Positions 45,117 through 58,100 of a stretch of 64,000 nt of DNA are shown here, piece after piece. How positions within the stretch are numbered: position 1 is the first letter of the stretch; each line of letters begins with the position of its first letter. The DNA comes from Neopestalotiopsis rosae (Eukaryota > Ascomycota > Sordariomycetes > Amphisphaeriales > Sporocadaceae). The position numbers and the translations under genes were made by a program. The stretch is from positions 2,480,001 to 2,544,000 of the forward strand of contig JALGAS010000004.1 in NCBI GenBank assembly GCA_023078685.1. Reading direction: 5' to 3'. Under the pieces are notes generated by a model. That model did not search any database, had not been told where the DNA came from, and saw only the letters and a list, made by a program, of their open reading frames with translations.

Positions 45117-45798
45117 GACCAGGCGCGGTGCCACACATGAATGAGAGATAGTTAATGAAAGAAGCCTTGTGCACAACTGGTGAACCTAGTCATGCCATGT
45201 GAGTCTATTCGTGTCAGTAGGGAAAAACACAAACCAAGAGCAGTCAAGCTCCAATACATGATTTTAGAAAGAATTATTGGACTGCATGTAGAAGAAAAAA
45301 TACCCTCGAATGAGACATTGTTTTGAAGCTGGCCCCCGATTGTCCTGCTAGGACGGTTAGTGCCAGCTGATTAGCTAGGCAACTTGTGTGGATGGTTTAG
45401 CGGATGCCAGATCTTGCCAGTTGCTAACGATAACGATAAGTCTAAGCGCCACATTCATCCGTTGTGGCTAATGGTAGCACTGAATGCTCAGCATCTCAGT
45501 CTTGTTTATCCATTACCATTTTCATGATAGCATTGCGATTTTTATCACAGATCATGAGAAGGCCTTGATCGTTTCATATCGACCGACATACAGCGATTTA
45601 TGCTTTCGGCTACATCAAATATGCGCATATCAACAACAGGAGTTGTGAATCTGCAAACGTTGAATGATTGATTGAGTGGGAATCGGGAGTGGATACAGCA
45701 CGCGCCGTGACGGGAACAAGAACTGCGGGTGAAAGCGCCGAGTACTCAGTGTCGACCTTGATTTGGCCGCTGTTTTCTTTGACGTTTTCTCGTTCGAC
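45117..45798. other. Intergenic, no gene seen
   Basis: 682 bp between two plus-strand genes, holding the Spp1 promoter. An open extension upstream of the Spp1 ATG (from 45763) adds 12 residues and is not favoured. Confidence 0.5.
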
Positions 45799-47243
45799 AT
45801 GGCAGATAATGAGGACAATGCAAGCGACGGAGTCCAGGATGTGGCGATGGCGGATGCCGACGTGAGCACGGAGCCTACCACTGGTTCGCCTGGTGATGCA
45901 GCTATCCTGAGGTCGGTCGAGCAACCAAACAGCGCGCACACCTCATTTTCTTTCGAGGTGAAACCAGACCCTGAAGACAGCAAGCCTCCACCTTCATCAC
46001 CAGCAGCCAGCACAACCAGCAAAATGGCCAAGTCTGCCACCAAGAAGAAGGGCACCGCATCCACCAAGAAAGGCCCCAAGAAGCCCAAATCGGGCAGGTC
46101 CAAGGCTCCAAAGAAGGAGAACTCTGCTGTTGGAGATGGCGAGGACAACAACAATAGCAGCTCAGATGACGAGATCGACAATGGTCCGTACTGCCTCTGC
46201 CGTGGCCCAGATGACCACAGGTGGATGATAAGTTGCGACGTGTGCGACGACTGGTTCCACGGCGAGTGCGTCAACATCAGAAAGGAGCTGGGAGAGAAAC
46301 TCATTGAGCGCTTCGTCTGCCCCAACTGCACTGACGGCAAGCTGAACTACACCAAATACAAAAAGACGTGTTCCCTCGCCGGCTGCACCAACCCTGCTCG
46401 CCTGTACGGCAAGAAGGAGACGCGGTCTGTCTTCTGCTGCAACGAGCATTGCGATTCCTGGTGGATGTCCATGGTCGGCTCCTTGCCCACCAAGGCTGCC
46501 TCCAGGAAGGCACTCGAGGTATTGACACAAGAGGACTTTATGGGTTTGCTCACTTCAACCGTTGATCAGGGTGGTTGGAAGCTGGGAGACAAGCCGTTTG
46601 GTAGGCTTTTCTTGTACCAACAAATTCAATAACATATGACAAAGCTAACATTTGTGTTTCTTAACTCTACAAAGGCAACGTTGAGGGTCTCTGGGTCAAC
46701 GGTTTGCCCACACAGCCCGGTGTTCTCAGCGATGAGGATCAAGCATTCCTACAGAATTCAGCGGCAGAGCGCCTCGCCCTCGGCAACGAGATCGTCGTCT
46801 ACAAGAAGATGATGCAGCTCATAGACTGGGCGAATCAGCGACGACAGGCTGCGATCGAGGCAAAGGAGTTCACCAAGGACAGCTGCGGCTATGACTACCG
46901 CCTCGATGTCGTCTCTGCCCGGCACGCCTTCGCCGCCTGGCTCGACTCCGCCGAAGGGCAGGCGACCTTTACGGCCGGCAAGCTCGAGGCGCCGTCCGCA
47001 GAGGCCACGGGCGAGGAGGGCGACACTGGCTCTGCGGCCACGCGCAGCATGTGCGAGAAGAAGAGGTGCAAGGCGCACAATGGCTGGTATAAGATACTCA
47101 CCACGGCCGTTCGCAACCAAGTCAAGGAAACGACGACGGCTGCCGCTGATAAGCTCGAGGCCGAACAGGTCCTGCGACAGGCGGCCGAGAACAGATTCGA
47201 GAGGCAGCAGCTGGAGAATAATTGGGTCCAGATCATCGAGTGA
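45799..47243 (+). CDS. spp1: Set1/COMPASS complex subunit Spp1, PHD-finger protein
   Basis: Two exons, 45799-46600 and 46675-47243, with intron GTAGGC...AAAG in phase 1; 456 residues. An acidic then Lys-rich disordered N-terminus (1-130) precedes a PHD finger (131-178) with the Cys4-His-Cys3 pattern: YCLC, CDVCDDWFHGEC and CPNC. A second Cys/His cluster follows (about 190-222, CSLAGC...FCCNEHC), as in CFP1/Spp1. The C-terminal half has a coiled coil (VVYKKMMQLIDWANQRRQAA) and CEKKRCKAHNGW, also conserved in CXXC1. It binds methylated H3K4 and supports Set1 methylation in the nucleus. The start MADNEDN was chosen for the acidic family-like N-terminus. Confidence 0.9.
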
Positions 47244-48116
47244 GATCGTCAGTCAGTTCATCGCGACAACAATGGGAGAGAGCATAGCTTTTGACTGGAT
47301 GGGCCGAAAGGGACAGAAGGGTTCTTTCCATTTGCCTGGTCATGTACTCCATATACGTTGTCGGTCAATTGGCAAAGGAGCATAATACAACCACACACAT
47401 TTCTGCCATATGTCCCAAAGCTTTGAGAAGTACTCATGGCAATCGCATATTTGCCAGCCCAGGCTTAATCCTCGCGCAAAGCAGACACTACGCCTGTCCT
47501 GGTCAGTCCCTCGTGAGGTAGGAGAACGCTTAGCATCCATACAGAGGTCGTAAAGAATATTCGTCTCCATAAGATTTGTGTACAGTGAATCGTTCTTGCC
47601 AATCTCGCGATCCGAATTCCCTCTCGCCTTCCTGCCTTCCTCATCAATCGCATCACTAAAAAACGCACCTGCCTTCATTCATGCTCACTTCGTCCCATCC
47701 AAACAGTACCGCGCTTGCCGCCTCTGCAGTGGAAAAGGTTTGATGTTGACCCAATCCCAGCTGGCTGCGATTCACAGTCGATCTCAACTGAATCACACCA
47801 ACACTTCACCACTTCTGATTCACTCCTATCCCATAACCAACCAGTAAGTGGCCATTGCAATTCTCTTGCACAAGCCTTAAATATCCATCTGCGTTTCGTC
47901 TTCTTCTCCCCTTCACCCTACCAGATCCCACTCACACAGGCAACTAATCAAGTAGGAGCTCAGCCATCTACCTCACGAGTTGTACGCTCATTCCTCTTCG
48001 ACAGCCAACCACTACTCTCTGTCATTCACTCCGACAAGTAGTAATACTCAACAATATCTAAGGACTCTTCGTCTACCTCTCTGTCTGATCCACCCTTCAA
48101 CTCACCCAGACACAAG
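47244..48116. promoter_or_regulatory. Promoter and pyrimidine-rich leader of secreted-protein gene
   Basis: 873 bp. From 47900 to 48110 the plus strand is strongly C/T-rich (CTTCACCC, CACTCACAC types). This is typical of the leaders of highly expressed fungal genes and lies directly before the two-codon first exon. Confidence 0.5.
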
Positions 48117-49110
48117 ATGCAGGTAAGTTCACAATGATTGTGACGGAGACTCACGATAATCGATTCGGCTAACCTAATTCATCCAGTTCCTGTTCGCCCT
48201 CATGGCCTTCCTGCCTCTGGCAGTTCTTGGCTCGGTTCAAGTTCCTTCTGGCAATGACAAGACTCAAGTCAGCGGCAGCACTTCCGGCACCGGCTTGATG
48301 CATCCCTCACCTTACACACTCTCGATGGTTGGACAGCCGACTACATTTGTTACTCTGACCATTCTCGACACTATCTCGGATACGGACTCAATGACGCTTC
48401 CATTCACTTCTCCTGGTGCGATCCGCGATGACGCTCCTGTCAAGACTATTACGGAGTCTGGCCGGTCTGATCTTTTCACTTCGGTCCCTGCTCAGACTCC
48501 TTCCACTTCGTCTGCTGAAGTGTCTTCCACGACCGATGTCAACATACCCAGTCTCATGACTTCCACAGCTCCCGGTGCCTTTCCCCAGGCCTATAGCTTG
48601 CAGTGTAGCAAATATATTTGCTTCCAGTATTGTCACTGCTCGACTGATGGCATTGTCTCGTGTCCGACTCCCCCTTCGCAAGATGAGCAATGCGAGATAG
48701 GTTGCCAGTGCGTGCAGATCTCAACATCCACCTCGACCCCGGCCGATGAAGCAGAGCCACATGCCGCGGTGGTTTGGTCAACGAGTACTACTTCATGCAA
48801 TACCAATTTTCAGGTCTGCATGGCCAAGAGAACAACATCGCTCACAGACTCAATGACACTCCCATTGACCACTTCTGGCTCGGACTCAATGACGCTTCCT
48901 TACACCACACCTGTCTTCATTGAAGACACGGGTTCCATGACGCTGCCATTCACAACTCTGAGCACAAGCACAACTTCGGACACCGTGACTCTTCCTTTCA
49001 CCACGCCCAAAGAAAGTGACATGCCAACAATGTTACTGGTAGTGTCTTCTACTACACGTAATCTACCCTGGGAGTCGACTATTCCTCAAAGCCCACCCGG
49101 TACCGCATAA
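48117..49110 (+). CDS. Secreted Ser/Thr- and Cys-rich protein with SMTLPFTT-type repeats
   Basis: The first exon is only ATG CAG (48117-48122). The intron GTAAGT...TCCAG leads to 48187-49110; 309 residues. The join makes a clear signal peptide MQFLFALMAFLPLAVLG. Without it the long frame starts in the middle of the hydrophobic core. A short unit SMTLPFT(T/S) recurs five times with changes (DSMTLPFTS, DSMTLPLTT, DSMTLPYTT, GSMTLPFTT, DTVTLPFTT), once before and four times after a Cys-rich block. That block (about 142-179) has eight cysteines, including YICFQYCHC and CEIGCQC. It is likely an O-glycosylated extracellular or wall-associated protein. I know no named family; an effector or adhesion role would be a guess. 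No GPI signal is evident at the end. Confidence 0.8.
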
Positions 49111-52100
49111 GAGGACAGTGGCACTGATTCGCAGAAGCCCGTCTTCTAGAGGACTGTGACGCGTTCTGCATTTAAGATGTTCAAACTTGCGACTCTGTTT
49201 CTTACATCCATGCCGAAAGGCCAAATACAATGTCTATTGCCTTAAAGTATCCTGCATTGGTCCTCTCGTAATTATTTTTTTCGTGTTTACAGAAGTGCAT
49301 TCTACTCACTCTCTACTCTACTGTTCCCGTTCTATGGTACGTGATGCTTGATCAAGACTATCATGTGTCTTTGATCAGCAACCAATGAGCATAATGCAGT
49401 GGGTGGACGCAGTAGCCTATGGCCTATATTGTAGTTCTTAAGACGACATGGACTGGGTCCGAGGTGAGATGTTTCTACATGTAAACCCTGTGCTTGTCAT
49501 TGATGGATTTGTGCCACTCTGGTGACACAAAACTCTCGCTTACCTGAATACTCGAGTAGTGTGGGATGATTGGTAGCCTGCCCGTTGCATCTCCATGTTC
49601 CCCCGCTGTCAATTGTCAAACAGATTTGCTCTCGTCTGATGGCGATCTTGAAACACCAAAGTTGGGATGTTCTATTTTCTTCATACCCACACTTTGTTTC
49701 TTGAAACATGACCATGAGATCAAGCATTGCTGTCGTAAGGGGGAAAGGGGGCGTATAATCTCGAAACGGTCAAGTTCAAACCCCTCCCCTCTAGGGTTCT
49801 GTCCCCCGGTCCAGCCCTGAAACTCCTACCATGGGGGAAAATGAAGTTGAAAGACTAGACGACCCTGTACACAAAGTACCTACCCGACTTCATGAACATG
49901 TGCATGGACCCGAAAGTGGTCAGAGAAGAAAAGCTGTCAACAAGCACTTTGGACAAGGCTACGAGACCAAGCTTCCTCCCATATCCCTACCATCTGATCC
50001 CCCCGGGGGTTCTCCATCCTGCAGCAGTGACTCCTGGACCAGGCTGAACGAACACATCCTGGAGATCTCTCCCACCTGTACGTACCGTCGTTAACAGGCA
50101 GTGATGAGCGACGGACCCCCATGCCTCTTTTCTGACACGTACTTGAGGCTCTGTGGCTTTTCAAGAAAAGCTTAAAAATATTATATTCCGGGATATTATT
50201 TTATCATACAGTAATGATATTATATCTCTCGATTGACCACAGTACCGAATCCCGCTCTATTCTTAGATGCATCATCCGTTCTTTCTATTTCCTCTCTTTG
50301 CTTTTTAGGCCATGCACGATCGTGTAAAGCACGACATGGCGTGTCTCTGATACCGTCCCCACGTTTTTCTTTCCAATGGGTAGAACAAGTGCCGTGAATT
50401 TGCTTTCTGAGACAAGATAAGACAGACAATAGGTCAAGGACCATCACGTCAAGTGGAAAAGAAAAGAAAATCAAGTAATATTCCGCAAATGACACATGCA
50501 GTTCAGAGGCGAGATAAAAACGTGATATTGATTGAAGTTTAGTTTTACACGGCTTGGAAAAGAAAATAATGCAAAGACAGCAAGTTCAAACAAACACGAA
50601 AACCCCACATGGCCAGCACAAGGATTTAGATTAACAGCCCACTCCCAGGGAAAACTCTATAGTATTGATTGCTTTTGAAGCCAAATTTTCTGGTGCTTGG
50701 CGCCGCGAGAGTATATTAATTACTTAATCAATCAACGCCCGATCTCATTTTACAGTTCGTACTCGGTTGAATTAGTCTTGACGTCAGTTTTGTATACCAA
50801 GAAAAAACAAAAAAGAAGAAAAATGCACAAGGTATATTGCCATGTACAGTGGCCATTCGTGTTCCCCAACTCCGGGTCCGCAAAGCAAAATCCATCAACA
50901 CACCTAGTACCTCCGAAACCAAAGGAATAACACATGGAAAAGTATTGAGGATAATATCAATCCCGGGCTCTGATCATGCGTGCAAATACTACTTTGCATA
51001 CCCACCACGAAACCAAAGTGGTACTGTGTAGAAATTATTCCGTGAATTTAGCGCTGCGATATTTTTCTTCACCTTCCCTTCTTCTTTGCTGACCAAGTAT
51101 TTTATTCATTATTGCACATGAGTCGCTACACATATGAGATCTTCCCAACTTTTTTCATGTATCACAAGACAAAGACAAGGGTGCCTTGCTTGAACTTGCA
51201 TACCACAAACTCCACGCGCCCCCGTGGCAGCAATGGCCCAGAACTTTCTTGATTCTTTTGCCATGTGGAAACGTGATTTACATAGTATATGCAGCTAGTG
51301 TCCCGAAACTGTCTACCATGTACTATTCTGCCAACCCCATCCAATACTTCAGCCTATGATTGACAGCCTGAACAGACGGGGATTGAATGATTGTCTGACG
51401 ATCTTCCATCAAGAGGAGAACAAAAATTTATTAATAATAGTTCTTGCTTAGGCCTGCCCTGTGAAGTAGTTGCATGGTAGTGTATAGAGATTTGCACAGC
51501 CCCCGGTCCGGGAAGATCTATTGCCGTGACTGACGAAACGCGATGCAAAACTCACAAGGCCTCCACAACCAATCCACTGGCAGGAAATTCCCCAGCTGCA
51601 AAAGAAAGAAGAGTTAGTTATTCCGATCATCAGCCCCCTAAGGCGCACACATCCATTATGATTTGCTCGTGGCAGTCACAGAAGTCAGAAAACTATAATA
51701 GTTCATGGTGCGATGCACGTTACTGGGTTCGCGACAAGGGTACACAGGCTCGCTTACACTGGCCTCGGGGCCTAGCGATTAGTAGTGTAGCTCTGGCCAC
51801 AAGCGAATCCGTTCCATCGGTGGTCGGTGGTGTAATGTCTGCGCATCTCGATATCATTCATGACAGCCAGCCGGCCAGGAGGAAACGGTTTGTTTCGAGA
51901 TGATTGTCAATTCATAAAGAGGCTGAACCTCGAACCATCTGCGAAAAGGAAACCAACTCCGATCCCTGCAGTGTTGGCTTTTTTGGCGATAACCACAATC
52001 ACGCTGGCAAAGACCACAGCGGATATGAGAGGAGATCCGCGTGGGACATATTCGCGCAGAGCCGCCCATGCAGTAGCTCTCGAGTTAGCGGGCACTAGGT

Positions 52101-55100
52101 CGGGCATGCACTGGCAGGACTGGGTGCTGCCAGGCTGGGTGGTGATGATGACGATGCTATGTCCACAATTTAGTTGTGCAAGTCTTGATTCTCAAGGGTC
52201 TCGCAATGATGAGCGTCCAGGATGCCAAAACCCACGCCCCGTGGAGGACCATCGCCAAGGCAGGAAATGATTCGATCTCGCCGAGATCCAGCCAGACTAG
52301 CTGAGCATCTCCGAGTGATAACTCGGAGCCCCGGACTATCCGCCAGCCTCTTTTCCTTAGTTAGCGGTCATTCCCCCAGGGAACTGCCCGAGATGAGTCT
52401 GTCCTCCATTGTGTGTGAAAATAGTTCACGGATTGGCGAGTTGCTGACCAGATCAGCTCTAGCTCTAGAAAGAATGGAAGAAAGGAAGGGAATGGGAGAT
52501 TTGCGCTACACAAGCGCGGCGAGGCGTCTATTGGAGGTTTCCCGTGGAAAGAAAGCGGCCATCGCCTACCTAGGCCGGTAGGAGAGTAGCAGGACAGATA
52601 GTTTGATATAGTGAAACGCATCGTCGCGCACCCGTGAGCTTCTGGCGTCCTCTACTCTCGGAAGCGAGTGGGGGCAATGAACAACGCGGGACCCGCGTTG
52701 GGCTCGTCGGCCCCATCTCGTCCCGTGTGTCCGTGGGAATGATGTGCGTTCCCGTTGCAGACGGGCAGATCTTGGAAAAGAGGCTCTGGCTCGTGGGATG
52801 TGGCAGAGGCTAGAGGCTAGAGCTGGCGCGAACTCTATTTCTACCACGCTCATTTCTGCAGATCTCCCATTCCTTTGGTGGGTAATGCCGTGGTCAGCGA
52901 AGGCTCGACTCGAGTGAGCTGGCTTTGGCTGGTCATGACCCTACCTAGCACACCGCCAGCGTTGGCGCCTCCTTAGGAGGACCCTTGACTTACGCGGCCC
53001 AATCAGCCAAGAACTGCCCAAGGGCGACTATCACTGCCGGCACTTGAGGTGCCCGTTGCGCTTGTGATTGCGGATTTGCGAAACACCTTTCTTTGTATGG
53101 TCAAGCTGGTAAGTGTGATCCGAAAGAGAAACCGAGAGTCGGAAGAAAGAAACGACACTATCCGCTGGTGATCTCAATATTGGGCAGACCAGGGAGGGGG
53201 ATGGGACAGACCAGATTGTGACCCCAAGCACCAGGCACCGCCTGCACCGCGTGCGTCAAGAAGCAGTAATTTGCAATCAGGAATGCACATTGGCATCGAG
53301 ACATCGGTTGCGAGCTCAGGCGCATGCGCTGAAGTATCTGTGTATGTGCCTGCATTTGCGCGCGCCGTGTGAAGGAAGGAATTCAAGCCCAGCTGCTATT
53401 CTTTCAGGAATATCCGCTGCTAGGCCTCTCCTCATTGGCTCACAAACCAAATCTTAGCCCAGAAGACCAGGGGAGTTGGTTTTGCTTTTTTGGCTTCCCC
53501 AATGATATAAGGTTGTGATCAATCTAGGGGTCGTCCGGGGACGGATTTTTGCAGGGGTTGGAGGGCTGCATCCTGGGGTCTTTTAACCACGCGGCTGCGG
53601 AAGCAAAAACCTTCTTCTCACTGCAAGCGGAAGGATAATGTAACTTTGTTCTTGTCGTGAGAGGCCATGGGGAAAGTGTGTGGCTTTTTTCCGCCAGGGT
53701 AGAAGTTTGACGACTCTGCATGTGCAAAATCCCATCTGCGTAACGCCAACTCGTAGCGAGTGCATTCTCGACCCTAGGATAACCGCTGTCAGCCACATGT
53801 GCACGCCTGTGTATCAAGGAGAAGTGTATTCGAGGTCTTGCGCCATGGCACCTGCAGCCCCCTTCCTCCAAGGTGCATCGACCACCCTACACAGATGCAG
53901 GAGAACGCAGGTACACAATTTGCAGCACCCTTCATTCAGCCCTCCTTCACTTCCATCCATCCCTCTCACGACAAATAGGGACTTTGTCCGATGTCGAGGT
54001 CTTCACGCACCTGATACGCGGGGAGTGTTCCTGAAAGTGTAACCCCCCGGAGGCGTCAATTTCGCTGTCTCCCTCCCGCATTCCAAGAGCCTCCGTCCTC
54101 AGTTCGGATGAAGACAATACATCGGGAGGAAAAGGAGGTAAAAATAGAGTGGAAACGTGGGTGGCTGCTCATCTGAACTCACCACATGTCAACGATGAAC
54201 TTTGCAACCCACCAGTGTTTCTCCTGTGTTTATTTTGGAAAGCATCTAAATTTGGATTATTTGTGATGTCCTGTTCTTTGCTTGGGTGCGGAGAAGTGCC
54301 TGGTCTAGAGCCAGGTCGATTCAGAACATGAGATGAAACGCGGTAATTGATGAGAAAGAACTCCAAGACCGTAAAGTTCGATGCAAAATGCCTACCATGA
54401 ACGAGGGCGTGATAGTCTCCCTTGATTTTTTTCGGTAGAGGAATGAATGATGGAGAAGACGCGGAACACCGGCACCTGCTTATCCGCGCCTTCCACCTAC
54501 TGTGTGTGCCGCTGCAACAACTCCATACAAATTGTAAAGAGATATGTCGGTTGGCTGCATATCCGCCTTCCACGATGCAGGGGTGTTTACCTCCATTCAA
54601 AGAAGAGGTGTTGAGTCTTGCCAATATTCACATCTCTCTGCAAGCAATGATTCGAGAAAAAGTGTGTGTGGCGGCACCAACAGCGGCAGCCACCACCGCT
54701 GCCTGCCAGCCAAAAGGGAGAAATGGGGTCATTATTGCCTTGCATGCATGTATGGCGTGAGGGTGTCGTGTCTCGTGGGGAAAGAGCTTTGGAACATGCT
54801 GGGCAAGTATAACCACTTGAATGCACAGAAATACCACCCCAGCTCATATGATCGATTTGATCAAATATTATTATTTTCTTTTTCTTTTTCCCTTGTTTCC
54901 CACGCGAGCTCTTGTCGTTTGCGCCCAATGCAAGGCGCGACAACGCGTGGCTTTTTTTCCATTTTCTTCGCGCAATGTTCGGATAATGTCCATCATGGAC
55001 AGGAATTGTAATTTTGTAGCAAAGGCCCCAAAAGGTACGCCTCGGACGCAGTCCAAAATGGAGGGACTGCCCTTGCAGCCTTCTTAGTCGGCCGTTGTGG

Positions 55101-58100
55101 GCTGCATCGTGTCAAAAAAAGAGATAGAATGGGGAAAGAGGTTAGAGAAATATGGTCGGTGCGCAGCTGTTGGCGTCGGGAAGCGCGCGCGAAAATCCAA
55201 AAAGGCGGTAAAAAGAAAAGAGGTTTGTTATTGTCTTCCTGAATGAGAAGAGGGAAATCAAAACATTGAAAGGAGCATACCTGGACGACGTGTACAAGAA
55301 TCAATTCGTTGATGCGCAGGGAAATTGAACGGATATTGTCGCATTCATGCCCGCCAGTGATCCGTGTAGGCAATGATTGATGAACTGGCTCTTCTCTCAA
55401 CGATAGCGGGTACATACTCCAGGACAGGCACCACCTATAAGGCCCCTCCTATTGATTGTTGGTGATACTATGGTACCCTCTTCAAGTAACGGAGCAGGCG
55501 CAACGCAACAATACTCAAATTCAAGTAACGGATTCGTCCTCCTCCTCCTCCTCCTCCACAAGAACATCAAACAAGATGCCTGCCCATGTTCTGCCCTCCT
55601 CGCTGGATCTGTGCTTTTGCAATCCTGGTGATCCAATATGGTCCACTGAATTAATTACGATCGGGAGCCAAGCGAAAGAGTCGCAGGCTGTAGATGTACG
55701 TATTTTGTGTGGGATATTACTACAGATGTCAATGGACACTATATTGGTATGGATACCCAGGCTGGCGGGTTTTTTGTTGTTGTCAGGATAAGCACTGGAG
55801 TTGTTTCCATCTACCTGGCAGATATAGGTCACCCCCATGTACCAAGGGGAGCCGGTAGACAGGGGAGTACTTTTTTTCTTTTGTGCTTGCGAAGCCTGCA
55901 AGGAAGATTAATTGCCTTTAGCTGTTTTCCCTCTTGTGCCTGACTATCATGTTAAATTGATGGATTAGCTTATTAATTGCCCATTATACGGATATATACG
56001 AAGCGTTTTTATAGATTTTGGTGTAACAAGCCCCAGGACCCAGGACGGGAAATTTAATGTGGTAGTGCCTCTCTCTACTCTCTACTGCTTGCGTACCTGC
56101 CTTTCTAGCCTCGAGCTAAGCTTACCCTTCTCTGCGAGTAGTACTACCGACTTCACCGACCACAAAACGTGACGTCTTTGTTTAGCCCACCTCGAAAGCC
56201 TTTTCTTTGAATCGTGATGGCCCGCTTGCCCTGAATCAAGAAGATCACGATGAGAATCCATATTGTCGTCACCAGTGGGTTTCTTTCTTGTTTCTATTAT
56301 TCTTTCTTATTTTTCCGCGTATCTTTTTTGTTTTTCCAGCGCAAAGAGAAAGCTTGCATAGTACTACTGCTTTTAGCAACAAGCAGAACGCACGTCCACT
56401 GACAGCACTTCAAAGTCAGCGCGCCGGCGGGGGATCCGCTATGCATACATAGTACTGAAAGTATTGTATTGAACGCCCGGGGCACCTTCTAGCGGGTTCT
56501 CGGTCAATGCCGATCCTTTAGAATGACAACTGCTATGCTTTTGGCATCGGATACTTGCTGCCAATGCACCAGTGATCATAATGCATCAGTATTAATGTAG
56601 TACTAGTAATAGGTGGTTTGTGGAGGAGGAGAGAACATACGTACGATACAGCAGGGTAGTATGTAGTAAAGCAGGCTGTGTATGTGTGTTGCGAAGGTCC
56701 AGTAGTCCAAGTTCGCGACATCATTATTTTCAGGTCATGGTCTGTCTCTCTTTCTCTCTTTCCCCCCGATACCCAATTCGCATGTAGTGCAGTGCCGTGA
56801 CCATCTTTGAATCTTTCTCAGGGCTCGGCGGTCGGCCGGTCTCCGTGTCCGACTCCGCTGGAAGCCAGAGGGAGGAGCAGTGGCTTGTAGTGTAGTGGCA
56901 GAAATCAAGCGTTGTTCTTTGCTGGCAACAAGGTAAGGTTAGGTACTGTAGGTTACCGTGCTTCTCTTCCGCTCGCTCGCTCCAAGGGGGGCCACGCACC
57001 ATCAGCCTGGGATTTGCCGACCACGATGGGCGGCGTTGTTGCCGCAATGAGGCTAATGCTCTGCGCCGTTTGGCTGGGTCTAGGGTGTGAAGATCGACAT
57101 CCACAAACCTCAAGGTTGCAAGTTTCCACCAACAGGCATTTCCTTCAAGAGGTATCCACCAGGCCAATATCTGGTTCAATGGTACAAAGTACATAGCTTG
57201 CTCTGCCTTTATTCCTCTTTTCTTCCAGTGCCTTTTCAGTTGAGCCCCATCCGAACATCAATCTTTCAGCCGCCAGCCAGCGAAGCCATTCGTACCCTCT
57301 TTGCATTCTCCACAGCCCATTTTGCTTCGTCGCACTTAGCCTTGCCGCTCTTAGCGATAAAATGGATAAAATGGCTTGCTAGTAGAGGACAGACAGCGTA
57401 ACGTGGAAAGACTTCTGGGGGCCCAGCCGTCGAGTTCGCAAGGGTCATGGGTTGATGTCTGAATTGCTTGGCACAATGGCTTTGCCGGCAAATCCCACAT
57501 CATTGGGTTTTGGTATCCATTGACCAGAAAAGATATGCGCGACCCTGTCCGCACGCCCCCTTTGCAATGCAGAGGTACAGTTGTACATACATGCGTTATG
57601 GATCTGTACAGCAGTACGTAGTGGTTGAGCACTGATCAAGTTCAATACTCTGCCTACAGCACTAATTGGAACTGGGACGAACCCTCTATGTTTTTGTTTT
57701 ATCTTATTTTTCACCCAATAGTAATTATTATTTTTCGTCTCATCTTGCAAGACTAAAAGAGACTTTGGACGTGAGCTTTGACTCTCAAGTTAGAGATTAA
57801 GCCAAAAAGACACAAGCATATACCCTCTTATGGAGCGGGTAAGGGTAATATCTAAGCACCGTTGAGATCCTCTCAACGGCCATATCCGATAGACTTCTGA
57901 GGAATGAAGGAGTGACAACGAGGCTGATGTGTTGTTATTGTTGTTGTTGTTATGATATGGTTGGGCTCTGATGGCAGAGAAGCAAGCGACGATTGAAGAC
58001 ATCAGAATAGAAAAATTTCTGCCATGTTTGGCGATCTTCATCAATGTCGTTCGGCAGGCAAAAAAGACTGACCAGTGTTGCAGCGTTGATGGGCCAGCCA

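Noticed and set aside
49735..49820. tRNA-like B-box (AGTTCAAACCCC)
   Set aside because: No matching A-box, anticodon arm or acceptor stem could be paired around it.
54993..55415. 140-codon minus-strand frame in the large gap
   Set aside because: No motif, hydrophobic/low-complexity composition, and overlapping alternatives; not supportable as a gene.
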